Origin: Prevotella sp.
Lineage (GTDB): Bacteria; Bacteroidota; Bacteroidia; Bacteroidales; Bacteroidaceae
Length of the DNA: 64,000 nt
Assembly (NCBI GenBank): GCA_017474515.1
Contig: JAFVHN010000067.1
Coordinates: forward strand, 1-64,000
Direction: 5' to 3'
A program made the position numbers and the translations under genes. Position 1 is the first letter of the stretch. Each line of letters begins with the position of its first letter. This document shows positions 41,253-50,784 of the stretch, in pieces. The notes under the pieces are model-generated. The model was not told where the DNA came from. It searched no databases and saw nothing but the letters and a program-made list of their open reading frames with translations.

Positions 41253-43097
41253 TTACTCCACGGTGACCGACTTGGCCAAGTTGCGCGGCTGGTCCACATT
41301 TTTGCCCTTGCACACGGCAATATGGTAGGCCAGCATCTGAAGGGGAATGGTTGCAATGAGCGGTTCGAGGCACTCCAGCGTGTCGGGCAGCTCAATCACC
41401 TCGTCGGCAATGCTGGCAATGGTTTCGTCGCCCTTGCTCACCAAGGCAATGACTTTTCCCTGCCGTGCCTTGATTTCCTGGATGTTGCTCAACACCTTCT
41501 CGTACATGGCGTTATGTGTGGCCACCACCACCACCGGCATGTCGGAGTCGATGAGGGCAATGGGGCCGTGTTTCATCTCTGCTGCGGGATAGCCCTCGGC
41601 GTGTATATAGCTGATTTCCTTCAGTTTAAGGGCACCTTCAAGCGCCACGGGATAGCTGAAGCCACGGCCCAGATAGAGGAAATTGCGGGCGTAGGTGAAG
41701 ATGCGGCTCAAGGCGGCAATCTGGTCGTTGAGCTTCAACACCTCCTCCATTTTCTGAGGTATGAGGCTCAGTTCCTTCACAATTTGCAAGTATTCTTCTT
41801 CCTTCACGGTGCCACGCTCTTTACCGAGGGCCAGGGCCAGCATGGTGAGCACGGTGACCTGTCCGGTGAACGCCTTGGTGGAGGCCACGCCGATTTCGGG
41901 TCCCACGTGAATATACGAACCGGTGTGCGTCGTCCTTGGGATGCTGGAGCCCACGGCGTTGCAGATGCCGTAGATAAACGCTCCATGCCGTTTGGCCAGC
42001 TCCACGGCGGCCAGCGTGTCGGCGGTTTCGCCGCTTTGCGAAATGGCAATGACCACGTCGCCCTTGTTAATGACCGGATTGCGATAGCGGAACTCGGAAG
42101 CATATTCCACCTCAACGGGAATGCGGCAGAGGTTTTCTATCATCTGCTTGCCGATAAGTCCGGCGTGCCACGATGTGCCGCAAGCCACGATGATGAACCG
42201 CGGGGCATTGAGCAACTGCTCTTTGTAGTCGATGACGGCACTCAGGGTGACGTGGTCGGCCTCTGTGTTCACCCTGCCACGCATGCAGTTGGTAAGACAA
42301 TCGGGCTGCTCGAAGATTTCCTTCAACATGAAGTGCGGATAGCCGCCTTTCTCTATCTGTCCCAGACTGATGTCAACCGTCTTTATCTCGGGCGAAAAGA
42401 CTGTATTATAGATGTTTACGATTTTCAGTGCCTCGTCTTTTTTTATGACGGCGATGTTTCCGTCTTCAAGATATACCACCTTGTCGGTGTATTCAACGAT
42501 GGGGCTGGCATCGGAACCGATGAAGAACTCCCCGTCGCCGATGCCCACCACCAGCGGGCTTTGCTTCTTGGCGGCTATGAGCATGTCGGGGTGGTTCTTG
42601 TCGAGCAACGCAATGGCATAGGCACCAATAACCTCGTGAAGGACCAGTTGCACGGCGGTGAGCAAGTCGAGGTTCTTTTTCTTCTGCACATATTCCACAA
42701 ATTGCACGATGACCTCGGTGTCGGTGTCGCTCCGGAACTGTATGCCCTTCTTTTGAAGTTTCTGCTTCAGGTCGGCATAATTCTCGATGATGCCGTTATG
42801 GATGATGGCCAGGTTCTGCGACTCGGAATAATGGGGATGGGCATTCCTCGACGAGGGCTCGCCATGGGTGGCCCAGCGGGTGTGGGCAATGCCTACGCTA
42901 CCTGATATGTCTTTGTCGTTGCAATAGTCGGTAAGGTTGCAGACCTTGCCTTTTGTCTTGAAAACGTCCAAGCGGCCGTTGTCGTGAATGAGCGCCACGC
43001 CGGCACTGTCGTATCCCCTGTACTCCAGCCTTTGTAAGCCCTTGATGAGGATGGGATATGCGTCGCGCGTTCCTATGTATCCTACAATTCCGCACAT
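41253..43097 (-). CDS. glmS: Glutamine--fructose-6-phosphate aminotransferase
   Basis: 614 aa. It makes glucosamine-6-phosphate for peptidoglycan and lipid A. The start at 43097 leaves Cys2 as the N-terminal nucleophile (MCGIVGYIGTRDAYPILIKGLQRLEYRGYDS); the longer upstream reading would bury it and is wrong. The Ntn-type glutaminase covers ~1-240. Two SIS isomerase domains follow (CGTSWHAGLIGKQMIE, AISQSGETADTLAAV, YLGRGFSYPVALEGALKLKEISYIHAEGY), and it ends in the conserved DQPRNLAKSVTVE. The divergence point lies 32 bases from the polysaccharide export gene end on the same strand, so the two may be co-transcribed. Confidence 0.96.
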   Translation of the reverse strand: MCGIVGYIGTRDAYPILIKGLQRLEYRGYDSAGVALIHDNGRLDVFKTKGKVCNLTDYCNDKDISGSVGIAHTRWATHGEPSSRNAHPHYSESQNLAIIHNGIIENYADLKQKLQKKGIQFRSDTDTEVIVQFVEYVQKKKNLDLLTAVQLVLHEVIGAYAIALLDKNHPDMLIAAKKQSPLVVGIGDGEFFIGSDASPIVEYTDKVVYLEDGNIAVIKKDEALKIVNIYNTVFSPEIKTVDISLGQIEKGGYPHFMLKEIFEQPDCLTNCMRGRVNTEADHVTLSAVIDYKEQLLNAPRFIIVACGTSWHAGLIGKQMIENLCRIPVEVEYASEFRYRNPVINKGDVVIAISQSGETADTLAAVELAKRHGAFIYGICNAVGSSIPRTTHTGSYIHVGPEIGVASTKAFTGQVTVLTMLALALGKERGTVKEEEYLQIVKELSLIPQKMEEVLKLNDQIAALSRIFTYARNFLYLGRGFSYPVALEGALKLKEISYIHAEGYPAAEMKHGPIALIDSDMPVVVVATHNAMYEKVLSNIQEIKARQGKVIALVSKGDETIASIADEVIELPDTLECLEPLIATIPLQMLAYHIAVCKGKNVDQPRNLAKSVTVE

Positions 43098-43129
43098 AAT
43101 GCTATCGTGTTGCCTGTGAGTTACTTTTG

Positions 43130-43906
43130 CTATTTGGTAATGGCCACCACCAGCGAGGTGATGGATGTGGCAATACCGATAAGGCCGTACCAAATGGTGT
43201 TGTTGGCAATGGCCTGGCGATTGATCTTTGTCCTGTTGGGCTCAATGTAGAGGATGTCGTTCTGCTGCAAATAATAATAGGGCGAATTGAGAATGTCGGC
43301 TTTGCTGATGTCGAGCCTGTGGATGGACTTCTGCCCCTGGGCATCTTCGCGGATGAGCAAGATGTTGTCGCGGCGGCCGGTCATGGTAAGGTCGCCGGCA
43401 CTGGCCAAGGCCTCGATGATGTTCATCTTCTCGGTGGTCACGGGCACGATGCTTGAACCCGTTTCGCCAATCAGCGTGACGTGGTAACTAGACATACGCA
43501 CAGTGACGACGGGTTTTTCGGTCTTCGACATATAGGGCGAAATCTTGTCGAGAATGAGCGCCTCACATTCACGGCTGGTAAGGCCTTCCACGTGAAGCAT
43601 GCCAATCATGGGCAGGTTGATCATTCCGTCGTTGTCAACCAGGTAGCCGTAAAGGCTGGCCGAGTTGCCCATGCCCTGTATGTTGGTGAAGTTCTTGTTG
43701 AAGGGCTTGGCGGCTTCGGGGTCTGAGGTGCTCACGTTGATGGTCAGCATGTCCTTGGGCATGATGCGGGCATCGTAGAGCCACTTGGAGGGAGCAAGGT
43801 TCAGCGTGTCAACGCCCTGGAAATAAACAATGTCTTTAGTGCTGCCACAGCTGCCCATTGCCAGGGCCATGACAACGACAATAATGGAAAAAAGTGCCTT
43901 TTTCAT
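43130..43906 (-). CDS. Polysaccharide export lipoprotein (Wza-like)
   Basis: 258 aa. A lipoprotein signal (MALAMGSC, Cys20) is followed by a Poly_export domain (YDARIMPKDMLTINV, INLPMIGMLHVEGLTSRECEALILDKI) and an SLBB-like beta-grasp (TVRMSSYHVTLIGETGSSIVPVTTEKMNIIEALASAGDL). It ends in one C-terminal membrane helix (IWYGLIGIATSITSLVVAI). Such outer-membrane proteins form the export channel for capsular or exopolysaccharide. No polymerase or glycosyltransferase genes are next to it, which is unusual. Confidence 0.88.
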   Translation of the reverse strand: MKKALFSIIVVVMALAMGSCGSTKDIVYFQGVDTLNLAPSKWLYDARIMPKDMLTINVSTSDPEAAKPFNKNFTNIQGMGNSASLYGYLVDNDGMINLPMIGMLHVEGLTSRECEALILDKISPYMSKTEKPVVTVRMSSYHVTLIGETGSSIVPVTTEKMNIIEALASAGDLTMTGRRDNILLIREDAQGQKSIHRLDISKADILNSPYYYLQQNDILYIEPNRTKINRQAIANNTIWYGLIGIATSITSLVVAITK

Positions 43907-43948
43907 TTATTCTCGGTTTTAATGTTAATGTTTTATTAAATACTTGTG

Positions 43949-43956
43949 CAAAAGTA
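43949..43956 (-). promoter_or_regulatory. -7 box of polysaccharide export gene / glmS
   Basis: The minus strand reads TACTTTTG followed by CACAAGTATT, 43 bases before the start at 43906. Confidence 0.7.
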
Positions 43957-44094
43957 CTTTTTTTTTCCCAATCTGACAAATAAATCCTTTTTTATTCTTT
44001 TAGGGACAATAAAATCAGGCGTAAAGGGTCGGCATTTTGGCCAATGCCGGTGGTTTTGAAAAGAGTTTTATCGGCTTTACTTAGCATCTCACAT

Positions 44095-44223
44095 AGTTTG
44101 ACGGCAAATTGAGGGCAGCAAATTGGCAATTTGACAGGTACAAATTGGCACTTTGATGCCCTCAATTTGCCGTCAAACTTTTCTACATCTTATGAACATC
44201 GATTACCAACAAGTTACACAATC
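44095..44223 (+). repeat. Seven-copy intergenic palindromic element, copy E (forward, partial)
   Basis: Arms AGTTTGACGGCAAATTGAGG (from 44095) and their perfect 22-bp complement ending CCGTCAAACT at 44179, then GATTACCAACAAGTTACACA. The outer TTGTCAAG and TTATCCACC boxes are missing. The arm variant GACGGC (instead of GACCGC) also occurs on the left of copy G. Confidence 0.75.
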
Positions 44224-44260
44224 GCCCGGAAAGCCGCCATTGTCATAGGTATATTCATTC

Positions 44261-44298
44261 TACAAACAGGCCGACGGGATTCCGCCGGCCTGTTTGTA
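44261..44298. terminator. Hairpin past the decayed surface-protein gene
   Basis: TACAAACAGGCCG and CGGCCTGTTTGTA form a 13-bp stem with an ACGGGATTCCGC loop, 50 bases beyond the gene's stop. The flanking T run is poor. Confidence 0.6.
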
Positions 44299-44348
44299 TC
44301 CAAGGTGCTATAGCAACATAACCCCTTATCGCAGGGTTCTAAACCATA

Positions 44349-47153
44349 TTATTTGATAACGATCTTACGTCCCTTGTTGACATATATGCCGCGCAGGGTG
44401 GGCTTGCCGCTCAGACGGCGACCGTCCACAGTGTACCATGCGTCAGCCTTGTCTGTGTTTTCCGAGAAATCGGTGGTTGTCATCATCGTAGGCACTTCAT
44501 AGGGGCCGAACATGACTCTGCGGGCACTTGCACTGCCATCGTCGTTGGGCTTCACCCAGAAGTAGGCACGACACGACTCCTGCTCGCGCGGAGTCTCCGA
44601 ATAGCCAAGCTGGTTGTCGCTGTCAAGAATGACAATCTCGTTGATGTTGCCTTCATCGATGGTGAAGGGCGAGTAGTGGCCCACGAACTTCACGTTGCCG
44701 TCGGTGCCTTCCACCGCTGTCGGAGCAGCGTTGTCGATGGTCACGCCATAGAACACGGGATTGACGATGTCGGTACCATCTTCTATCTTGGGAACCACCT
44801 TGCCATCGCGCACTTCCCAGCCGCTGCCCAGCATGCTTGCAAGTTGGCTGCCGGTGGCGGTGGTATAGGTGCCGCGCTCACCAATGTCCTGCGTCTTGTA
44901 GCAGTTGGTGATGGTGCGCGTGTCTCCACTCTTTATCATGTCCACGCCGTTGCTGCCTTCATAGTTACCATCCGCCAGACAGTTGATGATGGTATGACGG
45001 CCTGTGTCGCCCCAGCCGTAGATGATGCCCGTGTAGGTGGTGGCTCCGCTGATACTGCCCGAGAAGAGGCAGTCCTTGATGGTGGTGGCCGTCTTGGTGC
45101 CGTGGCCGAGGATGCCGCCGCAATGGGTGTGGGTGGTGCCACCGCAGGTGATGGTGGCTGCCACCTCGCAGTTGTTGATGTTGTTGACCATCAGGATGCC
45201 GCTGGTGGAGTAGTCGGTGGCCGTCTTGGCGAAGCCCACGAGTCCGGAACAGTGCATCGTACCATTGATGGTGCCCGTGGTCTTCACGTTCTTGATAGTG
45301 GCGCCGTAGATATAGCGGAAGGGGGCAGTGCCCTGATTCTGGGTGTCGGAAATGTTGACGTTCAGCGTGTGGCCTTGCCCGTCGAAGATGCCCATGAAGG
45401 GATGGGAGTTGGTTCCCACCGGCAATGAAATATCGATGTCGGCAGTCAGTTGCACAATTTTGTCAGCATAGGTCTCGGTACCGTTGTTCACATTCGCGGC
45501 GAAAGTGTTCCACTCTGCCTCGGTGCCGATTTTGACATAGTTGCCGTCCCACCTCACGATGTAAGGCTTGCCGGCCTCGATGCCGGTAAGGTCGTCGCCA
45601 AACGTCAGCGCCAGCATGCCGTTGATGAAGTCGGCCGAACAGAGTGTCTTCACTGTAGCGCCTTCTAGCGGTGTTCCGCTGAGGCTGGGAAGGCTGAACG
45701 GCAGACAGAGGGTGTTCCAGTCGCCGTTTTTGCGGAGTGTGCGGCCGGAGAGGGTGGCGACGCACGTCCTGCCGTCGTTCGTGCTGAGCACCGCACTGTT
45801 GTCGGCATCGTTGGCCAAAACGACTTTCACTGGCACCAGCGTCTTGCCCGAGAGGATGCCATTGTCGGTCACCTTGCCACTTGGATAGTAATTGTTCTGG
45901 GTGTCGAGAAAGTCCTTCTGGAGTGTCACCGTGCCATGATAGTTGGTGGCGTAGATGCTCACATCATTGGTATAGTCAAGCGAGATGGTTGCTCCCTTGG
46001 AATCACCTATGCCTGCGGGTTGAGTACCTAAAGCGGAGGTCTCCCCACGCATAGCCCTGATGTTGCCGCCGGTGATGTTGATGATGCTACCACTTGCACC
46101 ATATCTGCCACAAATGCCATAGCCAACTACACCGCCTGTTGCAGTGACCGTGCCACCGGTGATGGTAAACGTCTTGCCATCGGCAAGTATGATATTCGCA
46201 GAACCAAGCACAGTGAGGCGGAAGTCCGAAATGTTCACGTCCTTTGATACCACATACCATCCTGAGGGCAACACAGCATTGGTGTTGTTGATAATTTTGG
46301 CGGTCACGGTCTTCGTGGTGCCGTCGAGGTCGGTGTATCGAGCCGTTGTCGTCGCAAATTCACCCCCCCATGAGGTGGTTGAGTTTGTCTTCTGACATAA
46401 AGAGGTTATCTCCGTTAAGGTTGCCACTGATAACAGGATTACCGCTCATGTTGAGTGTACCACTCTCGTAGAAAAAGCCATTACCTACACAATTACGGTC
46501 GTTTTCTCCTAAAGATTTGTTTTGGGTGATGGTACCACCTGTGATGGTGGCTGTGCCGCTGCTACAAACACCACCACCGTAAGCGGCTTCATTTTCCTTG
46601 ATGGTACCACCATTGATTGTGAGTGTCGCTTCGTTGCAAATGCCACCACCCCTCTTCGCATAATTTTGACAGATGACTCCACCATTGATAATAACAATGC
46701 CGCCGTTGTGGTTCCAAATGCCGGCGCCCTCGTTGGTACTGTGGTTATCGCGGATGGTGCCGCCATTTAAGATAAACGTACCAGCATTATATTAATTGCT
46801 CCACCATGATCTGTGTAGCCACCTTTTATAATACCGCCGCCATTTTTTATAATACCGCCGCCATTGATAGTCAGTGAACTACCGCTGAGAATTTTAAAAA
46901 CATGACCATACTGAGCCACACTGCTCAAACCTCGGTTAATCGTTTTACCGTTCAGTTCAATCACCACCGACTTGTTGTTTTCAACCACCACTTCACTGGT
47001 GATATTGATGTCATTAAGAAGCATGATTGGACTATTACCGCTTCGGATGTAACGTTTTAGTCCTTCTTCATCGATGGCCGTAAAATACCCCGCCCATGCG
47101 CCTTGCATCGCGCCAATGAGCACGAGGAGGAAAATAAGGAAAGTTTTCTTCTT
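44349..47153 (-). pseudogene. Decayed surface adhesin (beta-helix and GLUG-like repeats)
   Basis: Three open segments join into one protein of about 930 aa. The 5' part (KKKTFLIFLLVLIGAMQGAWAG) is a signal peptide whose ATG has been replaced by GAC with an in-frame TAA just upstream. The second part is read through 'INGGTIKENEAAYGGGVC'-type right-handed beta-helix repeats. It is out of frame because of two extra bases in AATATAAT near 46790. The third part (692 aa from 46427) has GLUG-like motifs (CSGLVGFAKT, CGGILGHG, TGIIYGWG) and the tail WYTVDGRRL...RGIYVNKGRKIVIK. A run of seven G (minus strand, 46363-46369) is one base too long for the frames to join. The lost start makes inactivity likely. 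Confidence 0.75.
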
Positions 47154-47498
47154 GTCTTATCTGTTTTATATTGTTAATTATCAATTATCTCACCATGCCG
47201 ATACTGGCAAAGGTGGTATTCTTTCCTACGCCGCACTTGAGATTGACAAAAGGATAATCTTGGATTTTTTCAAGGGGATTATTTTTGGTTGTAAAGGTCT
47301 TTTTTTTATTTATTTTCAAAATATTTGAAGGAAAAATTGTAAAAATTAAGAAAAAAATTTAGTTTGTTCATAGTAAAATGCAACTATAAATGGATTCCCC
47401 GAAAGCGTATCTTTCTCACGCATAAAAACTTGACACAAAAAGGAGCGACAGGCCTAATTAGTCGTCGTTCACTATTTATACCGGCTATTTACCAAAAA
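47154..47498. other. Gene-free stretch upstream of the decayed adhesin gene
   Basis: AT-rich with no open frame of note. A near-match to the -7 box (CACCTTTG, minus strand, ending near 47206) may be the worn promoter of the decayed gene. Nothing else recognised. Confidence 0.4.
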
Positions 47499-47523
47499 TC
47501 CCGGTGAAGGGGATTCACCGGGA
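47499..47523 (-). terminator. Terminator of uxaC
   Basis: TCCCGGTGAA and TTCACCGGGA pair around five or so bases, and the minus-strand exit has a TTTTT run. It is 30 bases past the uxaC stop. Confidence 0.85.
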
Positions 47524-47552
47524 CTTACTTAGTATGTTCTTTTTTGTTGTAA

Positions 47553-48953
47553 TCAGAACTTAAAATAGTTCTTTGCGTTGTTGTAGCTGATGTCTTCCAC
47601 CATGCGCGAAAGGCTCTCCATATCGTAGGGGATGAGACCCTTTTCCACGTCGTTGCCAAGCAGGTTGCAAAGCAAGCGGCGGAAATACTCATGTCGCGGA
47701 TAGCTGAGGAACGAACGGCTGTCGGTGAGCATTCCGACGAAGCGGCTGAGCAGTCCGAGCACCGAGAGGGCGTTCATCTGCTTGGTCATGCCGTCAAGCT
47801 GGTCGTTGAACCACCATCCGCTTCCGAACTGGATTTTCCCGGGACACGAGCCGTCCTGGAAATTGCCGAGCATGGTGGCAATCACCTCGTTGGCGCAGGG
47901 ATTGAGCGTATAGAGAATGGTGCGGGTCAGCTTGCCTTCCATGTTCAGCTCGTTGAGGAAATGGCTCATGGCCTTGGCGGTGGTAAACTCGCCGATGCTG
48001 TCGAAACCGGTGTCGGGACCGAGCTTGTTGTACATCAGCGTGTTGTTGTCGCGGATGGCACCATAGTGGTACTGCTGTGTCCAGCCGGCATCGTTGTCCA
48101 TTTCGGCGCACAGTCTGAGGAAGCAGTGCTTGTACTGACGTACCTCATAGGCCGAGAGCACCTGCTTGCGCATGGCCTTCTCGAAGATGATTTCTATCTG
48201 GCTGTCGGTGTAGGGCTCATCATAGAATTCCTCTATGCCGTGGTCGGAGAGACGCGAACCGTTCTCATGGAAGAAGTCGTGGCGCTTCTGAAGGGCGTCC
48301 ATCATGTCCTTGAAAGAAGTGATGGTCACTCCGGCCACCTCGCCCAACTGGTTCACATAGTCAGCATATTCGGGCTTTTCAATGTTCATGGCCTTGTCGG
48401 GACGCCATGCCGGAATCATCTTGATTTCAAAGCCGCTCTCGCGTGTCTGCTTGTGGAAGCGAAGGTCGTCAACGGGGTCGTCGGTGGTACACACCGTCTC
48501 CACATTGTAACGGCGCATGAAACCGCGTGCCGTATAACCGGGCTGCTTCAGTTTCTCGTTGCACTCGTCGAAGATTTCCCTGGCCGTCTTGGGGCTCAAC
48601 AGTTTGTCAATGCCGAAAGCGGTCTTCAGCTCCAAGTGCGTCCAGTGGTAGAGGGGGTTTCTGAAGGTATAGGGAACCGTCTCGGCCCATTTCTCGAACT
48701 TCTCCCAGTCGCTGGTGTCCTGGCCGGTGCAGAAGCGCTCGTCAACGCCGTTGGTCCTCATGGCACGCCACTTGTAGTGGTCGCCGCCCAGCCACAGCTC
48801 GGTAATGCTCTTGAACTGATGGTCGTTGGCCACCATTTCGGGAATAAGATGACAGTGATAGTCAATAATGGGCATTTTTGCCGCATGATTGTGGAAAAGT
48901 TCCTGCGCGGTCTGTGTTTCCAGCAGGAAGTTTTCGTCCATAAATTTCTTCAT
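47553..48953 (-). CDS. uxaC: Glucuronate isomerase
   Basis: 466 aa, the normal length. It isomerises D-glucuronate to fructuronate and galacturonate to tagaturonate in hexuronate breakdown. The start at 48953 (MKKFMDENFLLETQTAQELFHNHAAKMPIIDYHCHL) gives the DYHCHL metal-site motif; the longer reading crosses the promoter. Other family marks: CTTDDPVDDLRFHK, RPDKAMNIE and QFGSGWWFNDQLDGM. No uxaB or uxuA neighbour is present. It has its own promoter and terminator. Confidence 0.95.
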   Translation of the reverse strand: MKKFMDENFLLETQTAQELFHNHAAKMPIIDYHCHLIPEMVANDHQFKSITELWLGGDHYKWRAMRTNGVDERFCTGQDTSDWEKFEKWAETVPYTFRNPLYHWTHLELKTAFGIDKLLSPKTAREIFDECNEKLKQPGYTARGFMRRYNVETVCTTDDPVDDLRFHKQTRESGFEIKMIPAWRPDKAMNIEKPEYADYVNQLGEVAGVTITSFKDMMDALQKRHDFFHENGSRLSDHGIEEFYDEPYTDSQIEIIFEKAMRKQVLSAYEVRQYKHCFLRLCAEMDNDAGWTQQYHYGAIRDNNTLMYNKLGPDTGFDSIGEFTTAKAMSHFLNELNMEGKLTRTILYTLNPCANEVIATMLGNFQDGSCPGKIQFGSGWWFNDQLDGMTKQMNALSVLGLLSRFVGMLTDSRSFLSYPRHEYFRRLLCNLLGNDVEKGLIPYDMESLSRMVEDISYNNAKNYFKF

Positions 48954-48991
48954 AGATTTGTTCTTTAAGTAATTAATTGGTATATCTGTTG

Positions 48992-48999
48992 CAAATATA
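48992..48999 (-). promoter_or_regulatory. -7 box of uxaC
   Basis: The minus strand reads TATATTTG, 38 bases before the start. It is divergent from the ansA promoter, about 35 bases away. Confidence 0.7.
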
Positions 49000-49033
49000 C
49001 ACCATTTTTTTTTGATAAACGAAGAATTTAAGC

Positions 49034-49041
49034 TATATTTG
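49034..49041 (+). promoter_or_regulatory. Promoter of ansA
   Basis: TATATTTG with TTTG at 49011-49014, a 19-base spacer; 19 bases before the ATG. Confidence 0.78.
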
Positions 49042-49060
49042 CAAAAAATATCCGTAAACG

Positions 49061-50134
49061 ATGTCGTATCAAGACACAAGGCAGTTGTTTGAGCGCACGG
49101 GCCGCGTTCTGCTCATCTACACCGGCGGCACCATCGGCATGGGGCGCAACCCCCTGACCGGTGCCCTCGAGCCGCTTGACTTCAAGCAACTTGCCGGCCA
49201 GATGCCCGAACTGGAGGCCATTCCCACGGGCATCGACGTTTACCAGTTCACCCCGCCCATCGACTCTTCCGACATGACGCCACGCCTGTGGGCGCACCTC
49301 GTAAGGATTATAGCCACGCGCTATCATCTTTACGACGGTTTTGTCATCCTCCACGGCACCGACACGATGGCCTTCACTGCGTCGGCCCTCAGCTTCATGC
49401 TCGAAAACCTCACCAAGCCGGTCATCCTCACCGGTTCGCAACTTCCCATCGGCCAGCTGCGCACCGACGGCAAGGAGAACCTCATTACCAGCATTGAAAT
49501 TGCTTCTGCCAGCCGCCCCGACGGTTTTCCCATGGTGCCCGAAGTGTGTATTTATTTCAGTGGCAAGCTGTTGCGCGGAAACCGCTCGACAAAGACAAAT
49601 GCCGACGGCTTCAATGCTTTCGAGAGTTTCAACTATCCCCACCTGGCCGATGCCGGCATAGAAATCACCTATCACGAAGAGCACATCCTGAAGCCCGACT
49701 ACCGCCTTCCGATGATTCCGCATTATGCCACCGACCCCAACGTGGTGGTGTTCACGCTTTTCCCCGGCCTTCAAGACAGCCTTGTCCGCCATTTCCTCGA
49801 CTCGCGCGAACTGCGCTCCGTCGTCATGCGCACCTACGGGAGCGGCAACGCCCCGCAACGCCCGTGGCTGCTGAAGATGCTGAAAGAGGCGGCCTACCGC
49901 GGCATTACCGTGGTGAACATCAGCCAGTGCGCCTTGGGAACGGTGGAGATGGCGCGATACGACACGGGCTTCCAGCTGAAAAGCGCCGGCGTCATCAGCG
50001 GGCGCGACTGCACGGTGGAAAGTGCCGTCACCAAGCTCATGCACCTGCAAGGGCACTACACCGACAGCCAGATCATCCGCCAAATGATGAACCGCAACAT
50101 GAGGGGCGAAATCACCATCCCCTCGGAAGAATAA
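49061..50134 (+). CDS. ansA: Type I L-asparaginase
   Basis: 357 aa, cytoplasmic (no signal peptide). It hydrolyses asparagine to aspartate and ammonia. The first active-site motif YTGGTIGMG contains the catalytic Thr, and the second is HGTDTMAFTASALSFM with the Thr-Asp pair. 'PVILTGSQLPIGQLRTDGKEN' is typical of the bacterial type I enzyme. It is followed 39 bases later by rubrerythrin, on the same strand. Confidence 0.93.
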   Translation: MSYQDTRQLFERTGRVLLIYTGGTIGMGRNPLTGALEPLDFKQLAGQMPELEAIPTGIDVYQFTPPIDSSDMTPRLWAHLVRIIATRYHLYDGFVILHGTDTMAFTASALSFMLENLTKPVILTGSQLPIGQLRTDGKENLITSIEIASASRPDGFPMVPEVCIYFSGKLLRGNRSTKTNADGFNAFESFNYPHLADAGIEITYHEEHILKPDYRLPMIPHYATDPNVVVFTLFPGLQDSLVRHFLDSRELRSVVMRTYGSGNAPQRPWLLKMLKEAAYRGITVVNISQCALGTVEMARYDTGFQLKSAGVISGRDCTVESAVTKLMHLQGHYTDSQIIRQMMNRNMRGEITIPSEE

Positions 50135-50173
50135 CAAGAAAGTATTTTCTAACTCATTAACAATAAAAGCATT

Positions 50174-50716
50174 ATGAAAGAACTGAAAGGAACAAAAACG
50201 GAAAAGAACCTGCAGGAAGCTTTTGCCGGCGAGAGCATGGCCCGCAACAAGTACACCTATTTTGCCAGCAAGGCCAAGAAAGACGGATTTGTGCAAATAG
50301 CAGCCATCTTCGAGGAAACGGCAGCCAACGAGAAGGAGCACGCCAAAATGTGGTACAAATACCTCAACGGCGGAAAGGTGAGCGACACCGCCACCAACCT
50401 GGAGGCTGCCGCTAACGGCGAGAACTTCGAGTGGACGGACATGTATGAGCGCATGGCTCGCGAGGCCGAGGAAGAAGGTTTCGACGAGATTGCCGAGAAA
50501 TTCCGTGGCGTGGCAGCCATCGAGAAACACCATGAGGAGCGCTACCGCCGCCTGCTCGACAATGTGAAGGGCGAAAAGGTGTTCTCGCGCGACGGCGACG
50601 TCATCTGGCAGTGCGCCAACTGCGGGCATATCGTCATCGGTCAGAAGGCTCCCGAGGTTTGTCCCGTTTGCGACCATCCCCAAGCCTATTTCCAGATTAA
50701 GGCCGAAAACTATTAA
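50174..50716 (+). CDS. rbr: Rubrerythrin
   Basis: 180 aa. A ferritin-like diiron domain (ExxxR and ExxH pairs: '[20 protein letters not shown]', '[14 protein letters not shown]', '[14 protein letters not shown]') is followed by a C-terminal rubredoxin-like [Fe(SCys)4] domain ([27 protein letters not shown]). It reduces hydrogen peroxide and is a main oxidative-stress enzyme in anaerobes. A terminator hairpin follows, then the hairpin array. Confidence 0.96.
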   Translation: MKELKGTKTEKNLQEAFAGESMARNKYTYFASKAKKDGFVQIAAIFEETAANEKEHAKMWYKYLNGGKVSDTATNLEAAANGENFEWTDMYERMAREAEEEGFDEIAEKFRGVAAIEKHHEERYRRLLDNVKGEKVFSRDGDVIWQCANCGHIVIGQKAPEVCPVCDHPQAYFQIKAENY

Positions 50717-50743
50717 CGTCAGCTTGTAGCAGATGAGTGACGT

Positions 50744-50783
50744 AGCCCGGTGTTCACCTCTTGGTGGCGCCGGGATTTTTTTT
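50744..50783 (+). terminator. Terminator of rubrerythrin gene
   Basis: GCCCGGTG...CGCCGGG with an inner CACC/GGTG pairing forms a hairpin followed by eight T. Confidence 0.85.
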
Positions 50784-50784
50784 A

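Noticed and set aside
41253-43097. glmS ribozyme upstream of glmS
   Set aside because: The region between the export gene and glmS is only 32 bases and contains no ribozyme-like sequence.
43098-43193. 32-residue N-terminal extension of GlmS
   Set aside because: The catalytic cysteine must be residue 2, and the extension would destroy that.
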